From: Aquanectria penicillioides | Taxonomy: Eukaryota > Ascomycota > Sordariomycetes > Hypocreales > Nectriaceae | Length of the DNA stretch: 64,000 nt | Direction: 5' to 3' | Assembly (NCBI GenBank): GCA_003415625.1 | Contig: PYIU01000011.1 | Span: forward strand, 1,129,001-1,193,000 | Shown here: positions 35,011 to 47,930 of the stretch, piece by piece | Layout of the letters: each line of letters begins with the position of its first letter | Numbering within the stretch: position 1 is the stretch's first letter | Notes under the pieces: model-generated | Seen by the model: the letters and a program-made list of their open reading frames with translations, nothing else | Databases searched by the model: none | What the model was told of the DNA's origin: nothing | Program-made: the position numbers and the translations under genes

Positions 35011-37049
35011 TTTTTATTTATTTAGCTAATTATTATAAAGTCTTAACTCTTAAGGAAGTATTTAAAATTAAGTTATATAATAGGCCTTTTAAAGGGTTTA
35101 TATATATATAATACTATATAATATAAATAGTAAACCTTTTGCCTTTTAAAATAGGCAATCTTTATTTTAATAAATAGTAAATATTAAGCTACTTTTAGTA
35201 TTAAGCTAAAGGTTTTAATAGTTTAAGTTATTTTATTTAATTGCCTCTTTTAATGCTTTATACTTATAGCTTTTTATAGTTTTAGCTTTTTATTTTATAT
35301 TTTATATATATATTTAGCTTTAATAATTAAAAAATAAAAAGAAAGAAAGACCCTTAAGTTTTATAAAGTATATAGTTTAAATAATATAAAAAACTATAAT
35401 TCTTTTATTATAATTTAATTAAAAAACCCTTTATTTTTGCCTTTTTTTTAAAAAGTTTTTTTTAAATAAATATAAAAGCTATTTTATAATAACTATTTCT
35501 ATATTCTTTATATTATCTATACTATTACTATTACTATTAATAGTAATAATAATAATAATAGCAATTATCTTATAGTTTAATTAGCCTATTTATTACTTTA
35601 ATATATAGGCCTAATTTACTATCTTTTTGCTTAATTAATTAAATTTAGCTTTAGCCTTTACTATATTTTATAGAATTATATTGCTAATTATATCTCTTTT
35701 TTTTATTTCTATTAGCAATATAATATTATTTAGCAATTAATACTATAATAGCTATATATATAAACTATAGGGATTATACCTTAATTGTATTATAGTGCTA
35801 ATTTCTCTCTTTTTACTATTATTCTTATCTAAAACTATATAGCTACTATAAAGCTTAAAATTAGCCTTAATTAGCATTTAATTTTATACCTTATAGTTAA
35901 TATAGGTAAAGGCAATAGTATAAAGTAAATCCCTTTATAATACTTTATACTTTTGCTATAATTGCTTTCTTACTATTAGATTAATCCTTTTATTTAATAG
36001 CATTAATATTAATATACCTTTAGGTAGGCCTATAAAGTTATAGCCTTTTATTAAGTTTATTAATAATATAATAGCTATTAAAGGGCTAAAGTAAATAATA
36101 ATATTATTTAATATCTATTAGCTATAATACTTTAAATTAATTATAATATAAATAGCTATATAGCTTATACTATTAATTACTTTAAGGCTTTAGTGCTTAT
36201 TCTTTATTATTACTATTAATATATTAAAGATATATATAAATATAATTAATATAAGGATTTTACTATTATTATTTAAATTTAAAATTATAATTACCTTTAT
36301 TTATATAAAATAATTATATTTACTTTTTATTTAAATATACTTAAATAAAAAGATATATAATAGCTTTTATATATACCTTTAAAAGGCTAAAGCTACCTTT
36401 ATATTAAAGTTTTAATAGTTTTAGTTTAATAGTATAATTATAAAGATATTTATTTTCTATAAGATTTTATACTTTAATTAAAAGTAATAGCTATTAAATA
36501 TATTAATATTAATATAATTTTAAGTCTTTATATAAATATAATATAATAAGGCAAATAGCTTAAGGTCCTTAATAGTATAGACTTACTCTTTAAGTATTAT
36601 TACTATTATAAATTTCTTTTATAGTATATATACTTTATTATAGTTTTATTTATATAGGTTTTTATTTTAGTTTTATAAAAACTTATTGCTATTTAATAGA
36701 AATATTTTATTTATAATTAGCCTAAATTAATAGAAATTACTATAAAATAAAATAATAAAGATGCCTTTAAAGCTTTTATTAAAGCATTTAATTAAATAAT
36801 AAAGCTTATTATTAATTTTTAATAATATATTAACTTTAAGTATAATAATCAACTCTGCCCTTAGACTTGCAACTGCTTACAGCCATCCTAAACTACCTTT
36901 AAAATATCTAAAACTACAATTAATCGATTCCTTATGTTAGGCTACCCCTAAATATAATAGTGCATTAAAAGCATAGCGCTAATGCTATAGCCCTTTTAAT
37001 AGTTATTGATTTAGGAAGATATAGCATTAAAAATAGCTAATATAACCCC

Positions 37050-38200
37050 CTTTTTATTGCTAGCTAGTATAGTAGTGCGCCTAAAATAGATAAAGCAATA
37101 GAAGCTAGCAAAAGCTTTATAATTAATAAAGATAAAGAAGCCTATAAAGCTATTATTAAGATTGTTCTATTTTATCTCCTTAAAGCGGTTTAAAAGGTAT
37201 TCTAAATCTATATTAATGCATGCAAGATGCACTCCTGCCCCCCCTTTAAGACTAATACAACCCCTAAAGAGAGACTTACCAATAAAATCACTACTGCTAT
37301 AATAACTGCTATTACTATAGCAATAATAGCTACTCTAGCTAATTTAGGCCCCTTTTTTTTTTAATTAATGCAATAGTTTTATATATTAGTCCTTTTATAT
37401 AGCCTTATACCTATAAATACTAAAACTAATAAATATATAATATATAGCTATATTAAGTATAAAATTATTATTTGCACTAAAGATGCCCTTAAGGATATTA
37501 AAAACTGCACTTTAATAGAAACTATATAAATAGTAAATTAAGCTTATAGTAATTTTTATATAGTTATAGTATACTGCCTTTTTAATAGGGATATAGTTTT
37601 TACTTTTCTTACCTTAAAATAGGCTAAAGCCTTTTATAAGGAAGAATAAATAGCTATTGCATTTAGGAATAATGCCCTTTTAGCTTTTTTAATTTTTACT
37701 ATTTTAGTAAAAGAAATTTAAATTAAATCTATTTTTAATAATATAAATAAATTTATTAAAACTATTAATAATATTAATACCTTAAGAGTTAATAAAGTAA
37801 AGCCTACTTAAGCCTAAAATAGTATTATAATAAAAATAAACTTAATCCTTTATATTCTATTAATTAAAGAAGCTAATAGCCTATATAATAATAGGCTATT
37901 TTTTAATGCTAAACTTTATAATTATAAACCCTTTAATAAAGAACTAAAACCTATTTAATGCTTTTAATGCTATAAATATAGCTATATTGCAAAAAACTAT
38001 TAATTTACCCTAATTTATAGCTAATATAGTAGCTTAATGCATAATAATTGCCCTATTAAAAAGGGAGAAATTCCCTATTGCTATACTTTATGCTATAAAG
38101 ACCATTTAGCCTAAAGCTATATCTATTTTATAGTAGAAAAGCATTAAATCTATATAAAAGAAGAATACTATAAATAATTAATAAAATATAAAGAATGTAT
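37050..38200 (+). pseudogene. LINE ORF1 (gag-like, zinc knuckle), B1
   Basis: The RNA-binding protein of the LINE. The best mark is the first zinc knuckle at 37959-38000: Cys-Phe-stop-Cys-Tyr-Lys-Tyr-Ser-Tyr-Ile-Ala-Lys-Asn-Tyr. Read back through RIP (TAA from CAA, Tyr from His or Cys) this gives Cx2Cx4Hx4C. More Cys and His candidates follow to about 38120 (NNCPIKKG, YCYTLCYKDH). The same block is in B2 and B3. The start is not certain. Confidence 0.75.
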
Positions 38201-38229
38201 CTTAATATAGCAAAATGTCCCCTATATAC

Positions 38230-41200
38230 AATAGAATAGCTTCTTTAGGAATCCCTTTTTTATAGCTTTTCCTTTTACTAAAAGAGTTAGCTAACCTTTA
38301 GGCTCTATAAATAAATAATACTGCACTTTATTTAATGCTTCCCCTTCCTTTAGTGCCTATACTCTATTGCTACTATCTATTAAATTAATCCCCCTATTTA
38401 TATTTAATTAATATAGATTCTATTCTAAAATATATACTATTGCCTTAAATTAATCTATTAGGCGCTATATATCTATAATAAATATAATATAATTATACTT
38501 TTAGAACTGGCTAAAAACTAAAGGATTAATGCCTTAATAAACCCTAAAAGATTAAACTATATTATAATCTATTACTTAAGCTATATAGCTCTTTATATAT
38601 ATAAATAATATAGACTAAAAATCTAGATCTATTAGGCTAGGGAAGATTAGGCTAGTATTAATTTTAATTACTGCTATATAAGAATAATTGCAGTATATAA
38701 CCCTTTAAAAGGCAAGAGAAACTTAAGAGCAATATGCATTTTAGCTAGCCTTACCTTAGCCCTTTAAACAATTATAGTTAAAGACTTTAATCTATACTAT
38801 TTAATTTAGGATAGCTATAGTAAAACTACTTTATATAGCCTAACCTTTTTAATAGAGATGCAATAGCTAAATATAGCCTTAATAACCCTTTATAAAATAG
38901 TAATTTAAAAAGCAAATAATACTAAAAATAGTACCCTTAATTTAGTTTAGGCCTTAAAGAATAGCTATACTATCTATTTAAGCCTTAATTACAATCTAAA
39001 TGGCTTTAATTATATCTTATAGTAAATATATATTAGGCCCTCTATAGATATACTGCCTTCCCTTCTATTAAACCCTTAGCCTATAGCATTTAACTAATAT
39101 ATAATAAACCCTAAGAAGGCTAAACTTAAAGTATAAATTACTTTTTATTAAACTTTTAGTAAGATAATCTCTATATAATAGTTAAAATAGGCAATTAAAT
39201 AGCTAACTTAAGGACTATATTAAATTGCTTAGTATACTACTTTAATATAAAGGCAACTTAAGCCTAACTGCAATAATTAGTAGGACTAGCTTACTATAAA
39301 GGCTATTTATTAATTTAAATAAGTATAAAAATATATATAATGCAATAGTATAATAGCCAATTGGCTAAAACTATAAAAAGTAGGCAATAAGTAAAAGGCT
39401 TATATAGCTAGGGCTAAATAAGTGGCTTAGTGTAATACTCTATTTAAAGCTAAAATAGAGAAAGGTATAGGCAGCTAAAAGAAACTTTAGAACTTAAAAA
39501 GATAGGTATAATTTTAAAGTAGTATTGCTTTAGCTCTATTATAGCTCTCTCCCCTTAACTGCTTTAGGTAAGATTCCCTAGCTATAAGCTATACTAAAAA
39601 GGCAATTATACTAATAAAATGCTTCTTCTTTAAACTTTAGGCAGATAACTAAAATATTAAATCTATTATAATAGACCTTATAATATAACCTATAGGTATA
39701 GACTAAATACTATAGAATGCTAAGGACTTAATGCAAAATTGCATTAAACTCTATAAACTAGCACACTTGCTCTTTAAAATCTAGTTATAAAAAGCTCCTA
39801 ATAATAATAGATTCCCTATTGGCTTCCTTAAAGTATATAGTAAGCCCTTTTTAAAAGCCTTTATTACTATTACTAATATAAGTATTGCATTTAGGCACTT
39901 TCTATATTGCTTTTACTATATAATTGCTACTATTATCCTTAAATTAAATAAAATAATAGCCTAAAAATATATAGCATTTAGATAGAGATCTATCTCTCTC
40001 TTTAGTATTATTAGTAAAGTAATAAAGTTAATAATAGCCTAGTAAATAATAGTAGTAGCTAAAAATCTAAATATATTTCTTAATAGTTAAATAAAGAATA
40101 AGCCTTAAAGGTCTATTAAGCTTGCCCTTATAGTTATAGTAAAAGCAATATATATAATATAGGCCTATAGTAAAATAGTATTACTTCTTTAATTAAACTT
40201 TACTATAGCCTTTAATTTAATTAACTATAAAAGGCTTATTGCTACTTTTTATAATTAAGGCTATTTATAATAGTTATTAGTTTAGCTTTTTAGCTATTTA
40301 TTTAAGCAATTAATATACCTTTAGTTTAATAGTAAGTCCTTTAAACTTTATAGCATTAAAGCTAAGGTCCTATAGGGATTGCTGCTTTTCTCTATTCTCT
40401 TTATTTTATTTATATTAGGGCTCTATATAGCACTTAAGGAAGTCCCTAGCATTATAGTAATTAGATTTACTAATAATATAAATATACTTATATTTAGAAA
40501 AGATATAATAAAGACTTAAGCCTAACTTAAAGCTATATAAATAGTATATGCATTTTAGGCCTTTATTAATAGTATAATCTTTAAATCTATTAAGGCTTAG
40601 CTCCTTTATTTTTTCTATTAATACTAAAGGCATTAAGTCCAATTAACCCTTACCTATAATACAATTTAGCTATAGAAATTATACTATTTCCTTAAATTAT
40701 AGCTATATAAAAAGCTACTTTAGGGCCTATATATCTTTAAGCTTAAGGGAAAACTTAAGCGCTAAAGGCAGGCCCTTACTGCCCTTACAGTAAGCATATA
40801 GAGAGTAAACCTTAAGGCTGCCTGTATAATATATATATATAATTAAATCTATAATTGCCTATAGCGCTAGTATATACTATTTTTTAGTAAAAAGGGGCAG
40901 CAATCTAAAAGGGATTGCTAAAGCCCTATCTATTAAATAGACCTAAGCCCTTTATATTATTAGGGGAGGCTATAAGGCTACTTTAATTAAACTGCTAGAA
41001 AGTAAGCTTAAAATCCCTTTATTTAATATATATTTTAATAAATAACTTATTTAATTTTAAGGCTAGCTTTAAGCTTAAGGCATTAAAAAACTTATTCTTT
41101 TTATAATTGTATTAATAATGCATTAAATTTACTGCTATTATTGCAATAGCTCTTAATATAAATTAATATAGAAATATAAAAAGTGGCTTATTAATTAACT

Positions 41201-41765
41201 CTTTAATAAGGAATATAAAAAGAACTAAAAGTTAATTAAAGATTAAGTATTAGCTAACTAAAGGCATTAATAGAAATAAGCTAAATATAAATCTTATAAA
41301 TAGTATATAAATAATAAAATAGAGGCAGCTAAAATCTTCTTACTTTATATAAAAAAGAAGATTATTTGCCTATATAAAGGACTTAAGAAGTATAAAAGCT
41401 TTTTACTTATCTAAATGCAAATAGAATGCATTAGACTTTAAGAATTCCTTTTTTAAAAAAAGGTCCTTAAGGTAAGTATGCCTTAATGCTAATATAAAGA
41501 TACTATTAAAATAGTTAGCTATATTATACTATACTATTTGCTTTACTTAAGCTAAAGGGAAACTTTATTTAATTTATTTTATAATCTTTTTAAGCTTAAG
41601 TAGTATCTATTTAAAGCCTAAACTATATACTGCCTTATTAAATAGCTAGCCTATCTATATATTATATTATACTATAAGCTAGCTATTAAGCTGCATTTAG
41701 TTTAAAATATGCCTATTTTTATATTGCCCTTACCTTTTAGTAACTTTTTTATTTAAGTGCTTTAA
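38230..41765 (+). pseudogene. LINE ORF2 (endonuclease and reverse transcriptase), B1
   Basis: APE-type endonuclease then reverse transcriptase. Endonuclease: VYNPLKGKRNLRAI near 38690-38735, VKDFN at 38777-38791 (GDFN motif), NGFNY at 38999-39013 (the SDH motif became Phe-Asn-Tyr), 225 bp further and in frame. Reverse transcriptase: FTNNINIL at 40466-40489, from F-x-DD, both aspartates turned to Asn, in the same frame as the endonuclease. The C-terminal part (41390-41700) has MPxCxYKDTIKIVSYIILYY, the degraded Cys/His segment that ends Tad1-type ORF2. Frame is kept over 1.7 kb; stops are TAA/TAG. Confidence 0.85.
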
Positions 41766-41773
41766 CCCCTCTA

Positions 41774-43451
41774 TTAAAAGGGAAGTTAATATACCTAAAA
41801 AAACCCCTTTTAAAAGAGAGAAAAAACCAGCCTATTGTATAAATAATATATTAAAGCCTACTCTTTTAATAGTTAGATCTTTACTTTAGCCCTATTTTAA
41901 TCCTAAACCCTATCTCTATTTACTGCTATACCTAACCTATATTTACTTACTTTAGTGACTCTATTTACTTTAAGTCTATATCCTTTCTAAAAGATATAAG
42001 ATCTATTTTATCCTTTTTACTATTCTTCTTACTATTCTTCTTTTTATTCTTAAGCCCCCTTTACTTTAATCCCTTTTTAGCTTTATTTAAGCTTAAGCTA
42101 TTGCTTAAGGAGCTATATTAGACTTTAGTCTTTATTACTAATATTAGCCAATATAAACCTATATTAAGACCGACCTTACTTACTGCTGCTATTACTTCTT
42201 AATGCTATCTATCCTTAAGTAGCCTTAGCCCCCTTAACTAAAGAAGGCAGTATAGCTATTAAGCTCTTAAAAGCTATAACTATATAATTAACTTTATTAA
42301 TTAGCTTATAGAGCTAATTAATACTAGAACCTATAGTTAGAACTATAGGTATAGCTTAAAAGTGCGCTTAAATTGCCCTCCTTTTGGCTTAAGTGGCCTT
42401 AGCCTCTAACCGCTAGAGCTCCTCCTCCTATAACCTATATTAGCAATATACTTACAGTAGAACCGAACCAAGCCATACTTACTGTAGCTATCCCCTTCTG
42501 TAAAGCCACTACCAATATATAGGCATTAGCCTCCATTAAGTACAGCAGTGGCTCGTACGGCTTATGCATATAGGCGTAAGCCGCATAGCTGCTGGCCTTA
42601 GCATCTACTAACAGTTAGTCTCCCTTAGCCATAAAGAACGGAAGGAGAAGGATTATATATTGGCCTAATCCCGGCATAGACTATCCTCCCTATCTCTTAC
42701 TATCCGCATAATGCATGCAAAATAGAGCAGATCCCGCACTGCCCCTAGGGTCAGCACAGCACCCCCTGCCCTAGCGCGGCTAGCTTAGCATTTTAGCATT
42801 TATTAATATTAGCATAAAATGCTATCTATAGATATATTAGGCATATACTGCTATTATTATTGTTATTATTATAATTATAATTATAGTTATAGTTATTATT
42901 ATTATTATTATAGTTATTATCCTTAGCTATATACAATTAGTATAGAATAGCAGTAGGAATAGCAATTAGCACTTATATAAATTAGGTATTTTATATAAGT
43001 AATGTATTAGTAAAGTATATACTTAAAGGCAATAAGGAAGCTCTTATAGAGGCATATAAAGAAAGAAAAAAAGAAAAGAAAATAGATATACTAATAAAGA
43101 TTAAGAAATAATAACAGCAATATTTAAATAGCTAGCAGCTAGCCGGCTGCTAGCTAGCGCTGGGTTAGCGCCCTACTCCCTGCAATAGGCCTATAGTATA
43201 GATAATCCAGGCCTATTATAGGCCTTACTTTCATTTTGCTTATTAACTTTATAATTAGGCAAATAGAATATTTTAGTAATAGCATTAAACTAACTCCTAA
43301 TCTAATGCTCTTCTATAGAGGACTTACATTAGGTCCAATATTATATTAAATAAAGGTTTTTATTCTACTAGTATAGTTTTTTCCTTTATTTATATAGTAT
43401 AGAAGCACTATCTACCTTATAGGTCTATAAAGTATTAATAAATAAATAAAT
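41774..43451. repeat. Dispersed 1.7-kb repeat, copy C2
   Basis: Second copy of C1, directly downstream of LINE B1. Here the first 380 bases are deeply mutated and the middle (about 42160-42790) and a patch at 43130-43210 are GC-rich. On the minus strand 42600-42430 reads open for over 50 codons (AYAYMHKPYEPLLYLMEANA), then one TAG. The plus strand is also open in parts. Comparison with C1 shows textbook RIP, for example GCATGCAAAATAGAGCAG here against ATATATAAAATAAAGTAA there. Confidence 0.8.
42847..42920. repeat. (ATT)n microsatellite in C2
   Basis: ATT/GTT units interrupted by ATAATT and AGTT. Shorter version of 31204-31300. Confidence 0.75.
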
Positions 43452-45350
43452 AAATAACTTTAAGTATATTAACTTTATTAATAATAAGTATTTATTTATT
43501 TTTTATAATATCTATATAGATTTATTTATTACTTACTATTAGCTAATTAATCTTTTGCCTATTATATTGCAGTTTTATTACAATAATAATAAAAATCTAT
43601 TAATAATAAGGCTATAAGCTAAATAAATAATAATACTATTAATGCTTATTGCTATTATACTTAATATAGTAGTTATTAATAGCTAATATAATATACTTTA
43701 TTTAATAAAAAGCTCTATTATTACTTTAATTATTTAAGATTTATCTATACTGCTTTTATTGCTAAAAAACTAATATAATTACTAAAGGTATTTATTCCCT
43801 TTAATATTAAAACTATTAATAGTATTACTATTGCTTTCTATAAGCTAAATATATTAATAGATTAATAGAAAGGTAATAGCTTATTATTTATTAAGTATAA
43901 ACTATAAAGTAATATTTATTTTAAAGGTTATAACTATAAATATAAATGCCTATTTAATTATAACTATAGAACTATATAAAAATAATAATATTGCTTTCTT
44001 TATTGCTTTTATTGCTATTTTAATGCCTTTTTTTTCTTTTTTTTTTATTTATTTACCTTTTATATACTTTAGATTTAATGCTCTATTGCTTTTAATAGCT
44101 GTAATTATTAAGCTTTAATAGCTATAATTTTGCTTAAATTAAGCATTTAGGTTTAATTACTATTAGTATTACTATTTTCTATAAATATTAAATCTTTTTC
44201 CCTTTCTTTTCCTTACTGCCTAATGCCTTCCTTTAGATTTTTGCTCTTTTTTCCCTTTTTATTATACCTTAAAGCCTAATAAAATTATAAAGTATTAAAG
44301 CTAGCTCCTTTAATCCTACTATAATTTAATTACTACTAGCTATTGCTTAAATAATATTAATAAAATATATAATTTAGCTAAAGTTATTATTTTAAAACCT
44401 ATTAGCATTATTATTGCTACTACTATTATCTTTATTATAGCAGTCTTTATTTTCTTTATGCAATTTACTACTATTTATAGCTACTTTAATATCTTTTAAT
44501 ATAAATGCCTATTGCTATATATTCTTTTAAGTATTTTAAGCTAATTGCTTTAATAATTAAATATTATTTATAAAAAAGAAAATCTATTTTAATATATTTT
44601 ATTTTTATTTATTTTAAGTAATAATTACATTTATATTGCCTAATAATAACTTAAATATAAAGTAATATTATAATATAAAAAGGCTAAAATATTAAATTAT
44701 TGCCTTAAGAAATTCCTTAAATATTAATATTAATTAAGCTTTAAAAATAAAGGCATTAATAATAACTCTCTTTTTATAGTATATTAAATATAATAAAATA
44801 TTTTAGCTTACCTTTAGTAATATTGCCCTTTATTTTATTCCTTTTTATTAATAAAGTTTAGGCTAAAGTAGCCCTTAATGAATATAATTAAATGCATTTT
44901 ATATTAATATAAAAACTATATTTATTTATTTAAAAATAGGCATTTAAACTTAAAAGAAATACTAAAGTCTTTAGCACTATAGTATAACTTTTTGCATTAA
45001 ATATAAATAAAGGTAATATAATTATATAAGTAAATATCTTAAAAGACCTCTTTATAGTATAAATATATATTTAAAGCTATAACTTTTTTTCTTTATTGCT
45101 TAATATAAATATTAAAGCTAGATTAATTATTGCTATTTTTAAGCTAGCTAATTTCCTAAAGATATAGCTACCTTTTTAATATAAGCTAATATAGCTTATT
45201 AATATTAAAATATATTTAATAATAATTATATAAAAGCTTTATTAAATATTCTAAAAGATAAATAATTACTTTAATCTTTAATAGTGCTTAATCTATAAAA
45301 ATGCAATTAGCTATTTTTATAAAGAATTAATAAGTTTTATTTCTTTTTAT

Positions 45351-45412
45351 ACTATTAATATTAATATTAATATTAGTATTAATATTAGTATTAATATAAA
45401 TATTATTATTAC
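45351..45412. repeat. (TATTAA)n/(TATTAG)n microsatellite
   Basis: About ten TATTAA or TATTAG units. Confidence 0.75.
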
Positions 45413-46163
45413 TATTTTATTATTTAATAGATTTATTGCCCTTTTAGTTGCTAATATTATTTATATAAATATTAATATAAGTATAAATACTATTACTATT
45501 ATTATTAATATTACTTATTAAAATATAAAAAGATATAGATATAAATATAAATATAGATATAGCCTTAATTGCTTGTATTTTAATTCTTTTTTTTAATATA
45601 AAAAGGTACTTTATAGCTATAACTATTTGCTTTTAGATTAAATCCTTTACCTTTATTATATAGTTAATTAAATAATAGATTAAGGATAAGCTATAAAACT
45701 ATATTATAATAAATATTAAATTATAGTTATATTATAATTTAATAGCTATTAATTTATTTTAGTAATTTATAAATATATAGAATTGCTTAATAAAAAGAAT
45801 TCCTTTTTTATTAAACTCTATTCTTTTTATTAATTATTTAGGGAATTTAAATTAATATATATTTTACTATTACTATTATTAATTTAAGTTTCTATTCTAA
45901 AGTATATACTTAATATATATAGCCTTATGCTTATAAATCTAAAATAATTCTATATAGAAGTTTACCTTTTTATTAAATATTACTAATAGCTTTATTATAT
46001 TATTAATTAAAGCTAATATATTAAATATAGCTATTCTTTATTTTATAGCAATTTAAAATAATAGCTTATTAAGGTTTTATATTTCTATAGTATATAAAAT
46101 GCTTTATAGTAGTAAATCTAATATATATAAAAGGAAATTATAATAGCCCCTTTTTTTATTAAT

Positions 46164-46230
46164 ACTTATTTATTTATTTACTTACTTATTTACTTACTTA
46201 CTTACTTATTTATTTCTTTATTTATTTTAT
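46164..46230. repeat. (TTAY)n tetranucleotide repeat
   Basis: Alternating TTAT and TTAC units, about sixteen in a row, with one TTTC interruption. Confidence 0.8.
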
Positions 46231-47128
46231 TTAATACTTTCTATTATTTATATATATACACTATATGCAATTATATAAAAATAAAACCTTATTTACTTAC
46301 CTTATAAAAAATGCTATTTAAATATTAAATAATGTCCTTTTAATATGCCCTATTGCTTTTTAAAAGATTGTTTCTATTTATACTAAAAAGTAAGCTAAAG
46401 TTTATACTTCTATATAGCTAAATTAAACTATATATATAAAGCAAGCTATATTAATTAGTTTTAATAATAGTAAAATAGTAATTTATTTAATTAAAAACTA
46501 ACTTTTTGCTAACTTTAATATAATACTTTTAAAATAGAGATAATTCATAATAAAAGTAAATAGCTAAATTTATTAGGTTTAATATTAATAAGTACTTTCT
46601 TTTCTTACTATTATTAAAATTAATTAAATATAGCTTAATAATATCTTTATTATATTACTAATATTCTATAAGCTATAGCTTAATAAAGTTTATAATATTA
46701 TTTAGGTTAATAATAAATTAAATTATTAGAAAATTATATTTAATAATTAATAATTTAATCTTTTATTATATATTTAATTAAAACTTATAAAATATAGATT
46801 ACTAAAAACTATAAATTAAAATAAATTAAATTAGCTCTTTTATATACTTATTCTTTATTATTCTATACTTTTTAAGATTAACTTTAGCTATTTCTATTCT
46901 TTTAGCTATTATTTTTTATAATAGCTATTTAACCTTTTAAAAAGAGCCCTTTTCTATACTTATTATACTTACTCTTTAATTCTATAACTATACTATTATA
47001 TTAAAAACTAAAAAAGAAAATATTTAATAGTATATAATGCAATTGCTATATTAGTAAAGAATTATCTTTACCTATATCTTTAATGCTAAATCTTAAAATA
47101 TAAAAGTAGCTTTTATATTACTATTTTA

Positions 47129-47172
47129 ATTATTATTACTATTATTGCTATTATTATTGCTATTATTATTAT
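47129..47172. repeat. (ATT)n/(GCT) microsatellite
   Basis: ATT units with interspersed ACT and GCT. On the minus strand it would read Asn/Ser. Confidence 0.65.
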
Positions 47173-47870
47173 TTTTATTTTAAAAGCTATTATTGCTATT
47201 ATATTTAGATTAAGATTTAATTTAAAAGCTATTAATAATTAAAAGGGATATAAATTACAATAAATACTATATACTTTATATACCTTATTATTACTATTTA
47301 CTTTTGCCTATCTATTTATTATTTATACTATTTATACTTTTTTAGCTTTCTTTTTACTTTCTTTTTTACTTTTGCCTTTTATAGTATCTTTTTTATTTAA
47401 GCAATAGCCTATTAAATCCATAAGAAAATATAGTTAAAAAAGCTTTTAGAAAAAACTATAGGTTTTAGGAATTAATAAATTAGGCCCTATAAATAATATA
47501 AATATATAGTTTTTATCTTAATATCTATTAAATGTTTGCTAAACCTATAAATAGAACTTAATAACCTACTAAAGGTATATTAGCTATATTTATATTAATT
47601 ATATCTATTTTAATTTTTCTATTAGGTTTTTATTTATTTATCTTTTCTTCTTTTAGGTTAATACCTAAAGCATTATAAAGAAATTATAACTTTTTAGTAT
47701 TAATTGCTTTTAGCGCTAAATTAAGATTAAATATCTTTAATAAAATAATCTTTTTTATTAATTCCTTTTTATTATTTTCCTAACTATTATTATTTATTAA
47801 TATTAATGCATTATTATAATTACTATTATTAAGATTATTACTATTTATATTTCTTTTATATATATTTAGC

Positions 47871-47930
47871 CTATTATTATTACTACTATTATTATTACTA
47901 TTACTATTACTATTCTTATTGCTATTATCT
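47871..47930. repeat. (ATT/ACT)n microsatellite
   Basis: About eighteen trinucleotide units ATT and ACT. Asn/Ser on the minus strand. Confidence 0.7.

Larger units (their letters stand above)
34561..36850. other. Unassigned AT-rich block
   Basis: Contains a GC-rich patch with a C run (34765-34827), an AT-rich inverted repeat (34941-35010) and about 1.8 kb without recognised motifs. On the plus strand 36040-36800 reads fairly open through TAA/TAG codons and ends at the LINE start, so it may be a relic cut by the LINE. One AAGCATTTAATTAAAT copy is at 36779-36797. Confidence 0.35.
36851..41773 (+). mobile_element. Tad1-like LINE, nearly complete (B1)
   Basis: A 4.9-kb non-LTR retrotransposon on the plus strand with two ORF relics (zinc-knuckle gag-like ORF1, then endonuclease/reverse transcriptase ORF2). 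The 5' end begins AACTCTGCCCTTAGACTT, exactly as in B3 at 60888, which fixes the boundary. The first 110 bases are GC-richer than the rest. The 3' end is placed where repeat C2 begins; no poly-A tail or target duplication could be seen. B1 and B3 are close copies, B2 a more distant relative. Confidence 0.88.

Noticed and set aside
40415..40642. 75-codon open frame on the minus strand
   Set aside because: It lies antisense to the LINE B1 reverse transcriptase, right across the FTNN motif, and has no family match. RIP creates stops mainly on the coding strand, so the opposite strand stays open by chance.
42430..42600. Intact small gene in repeat C2
   Set aside because: The minus-strand frame is open for over 50 codons but lies in a repeat whose other copy is destroyed, runs into TAG and TAA on the 3' side, and the plus strand is about as open. 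It is a spared part of a transposon-like repeat.
46164..46230. Telomeric repeat
   Set aside because: The units are TTAT/TTAC, not TTAGGG, and the tract is short and internal.
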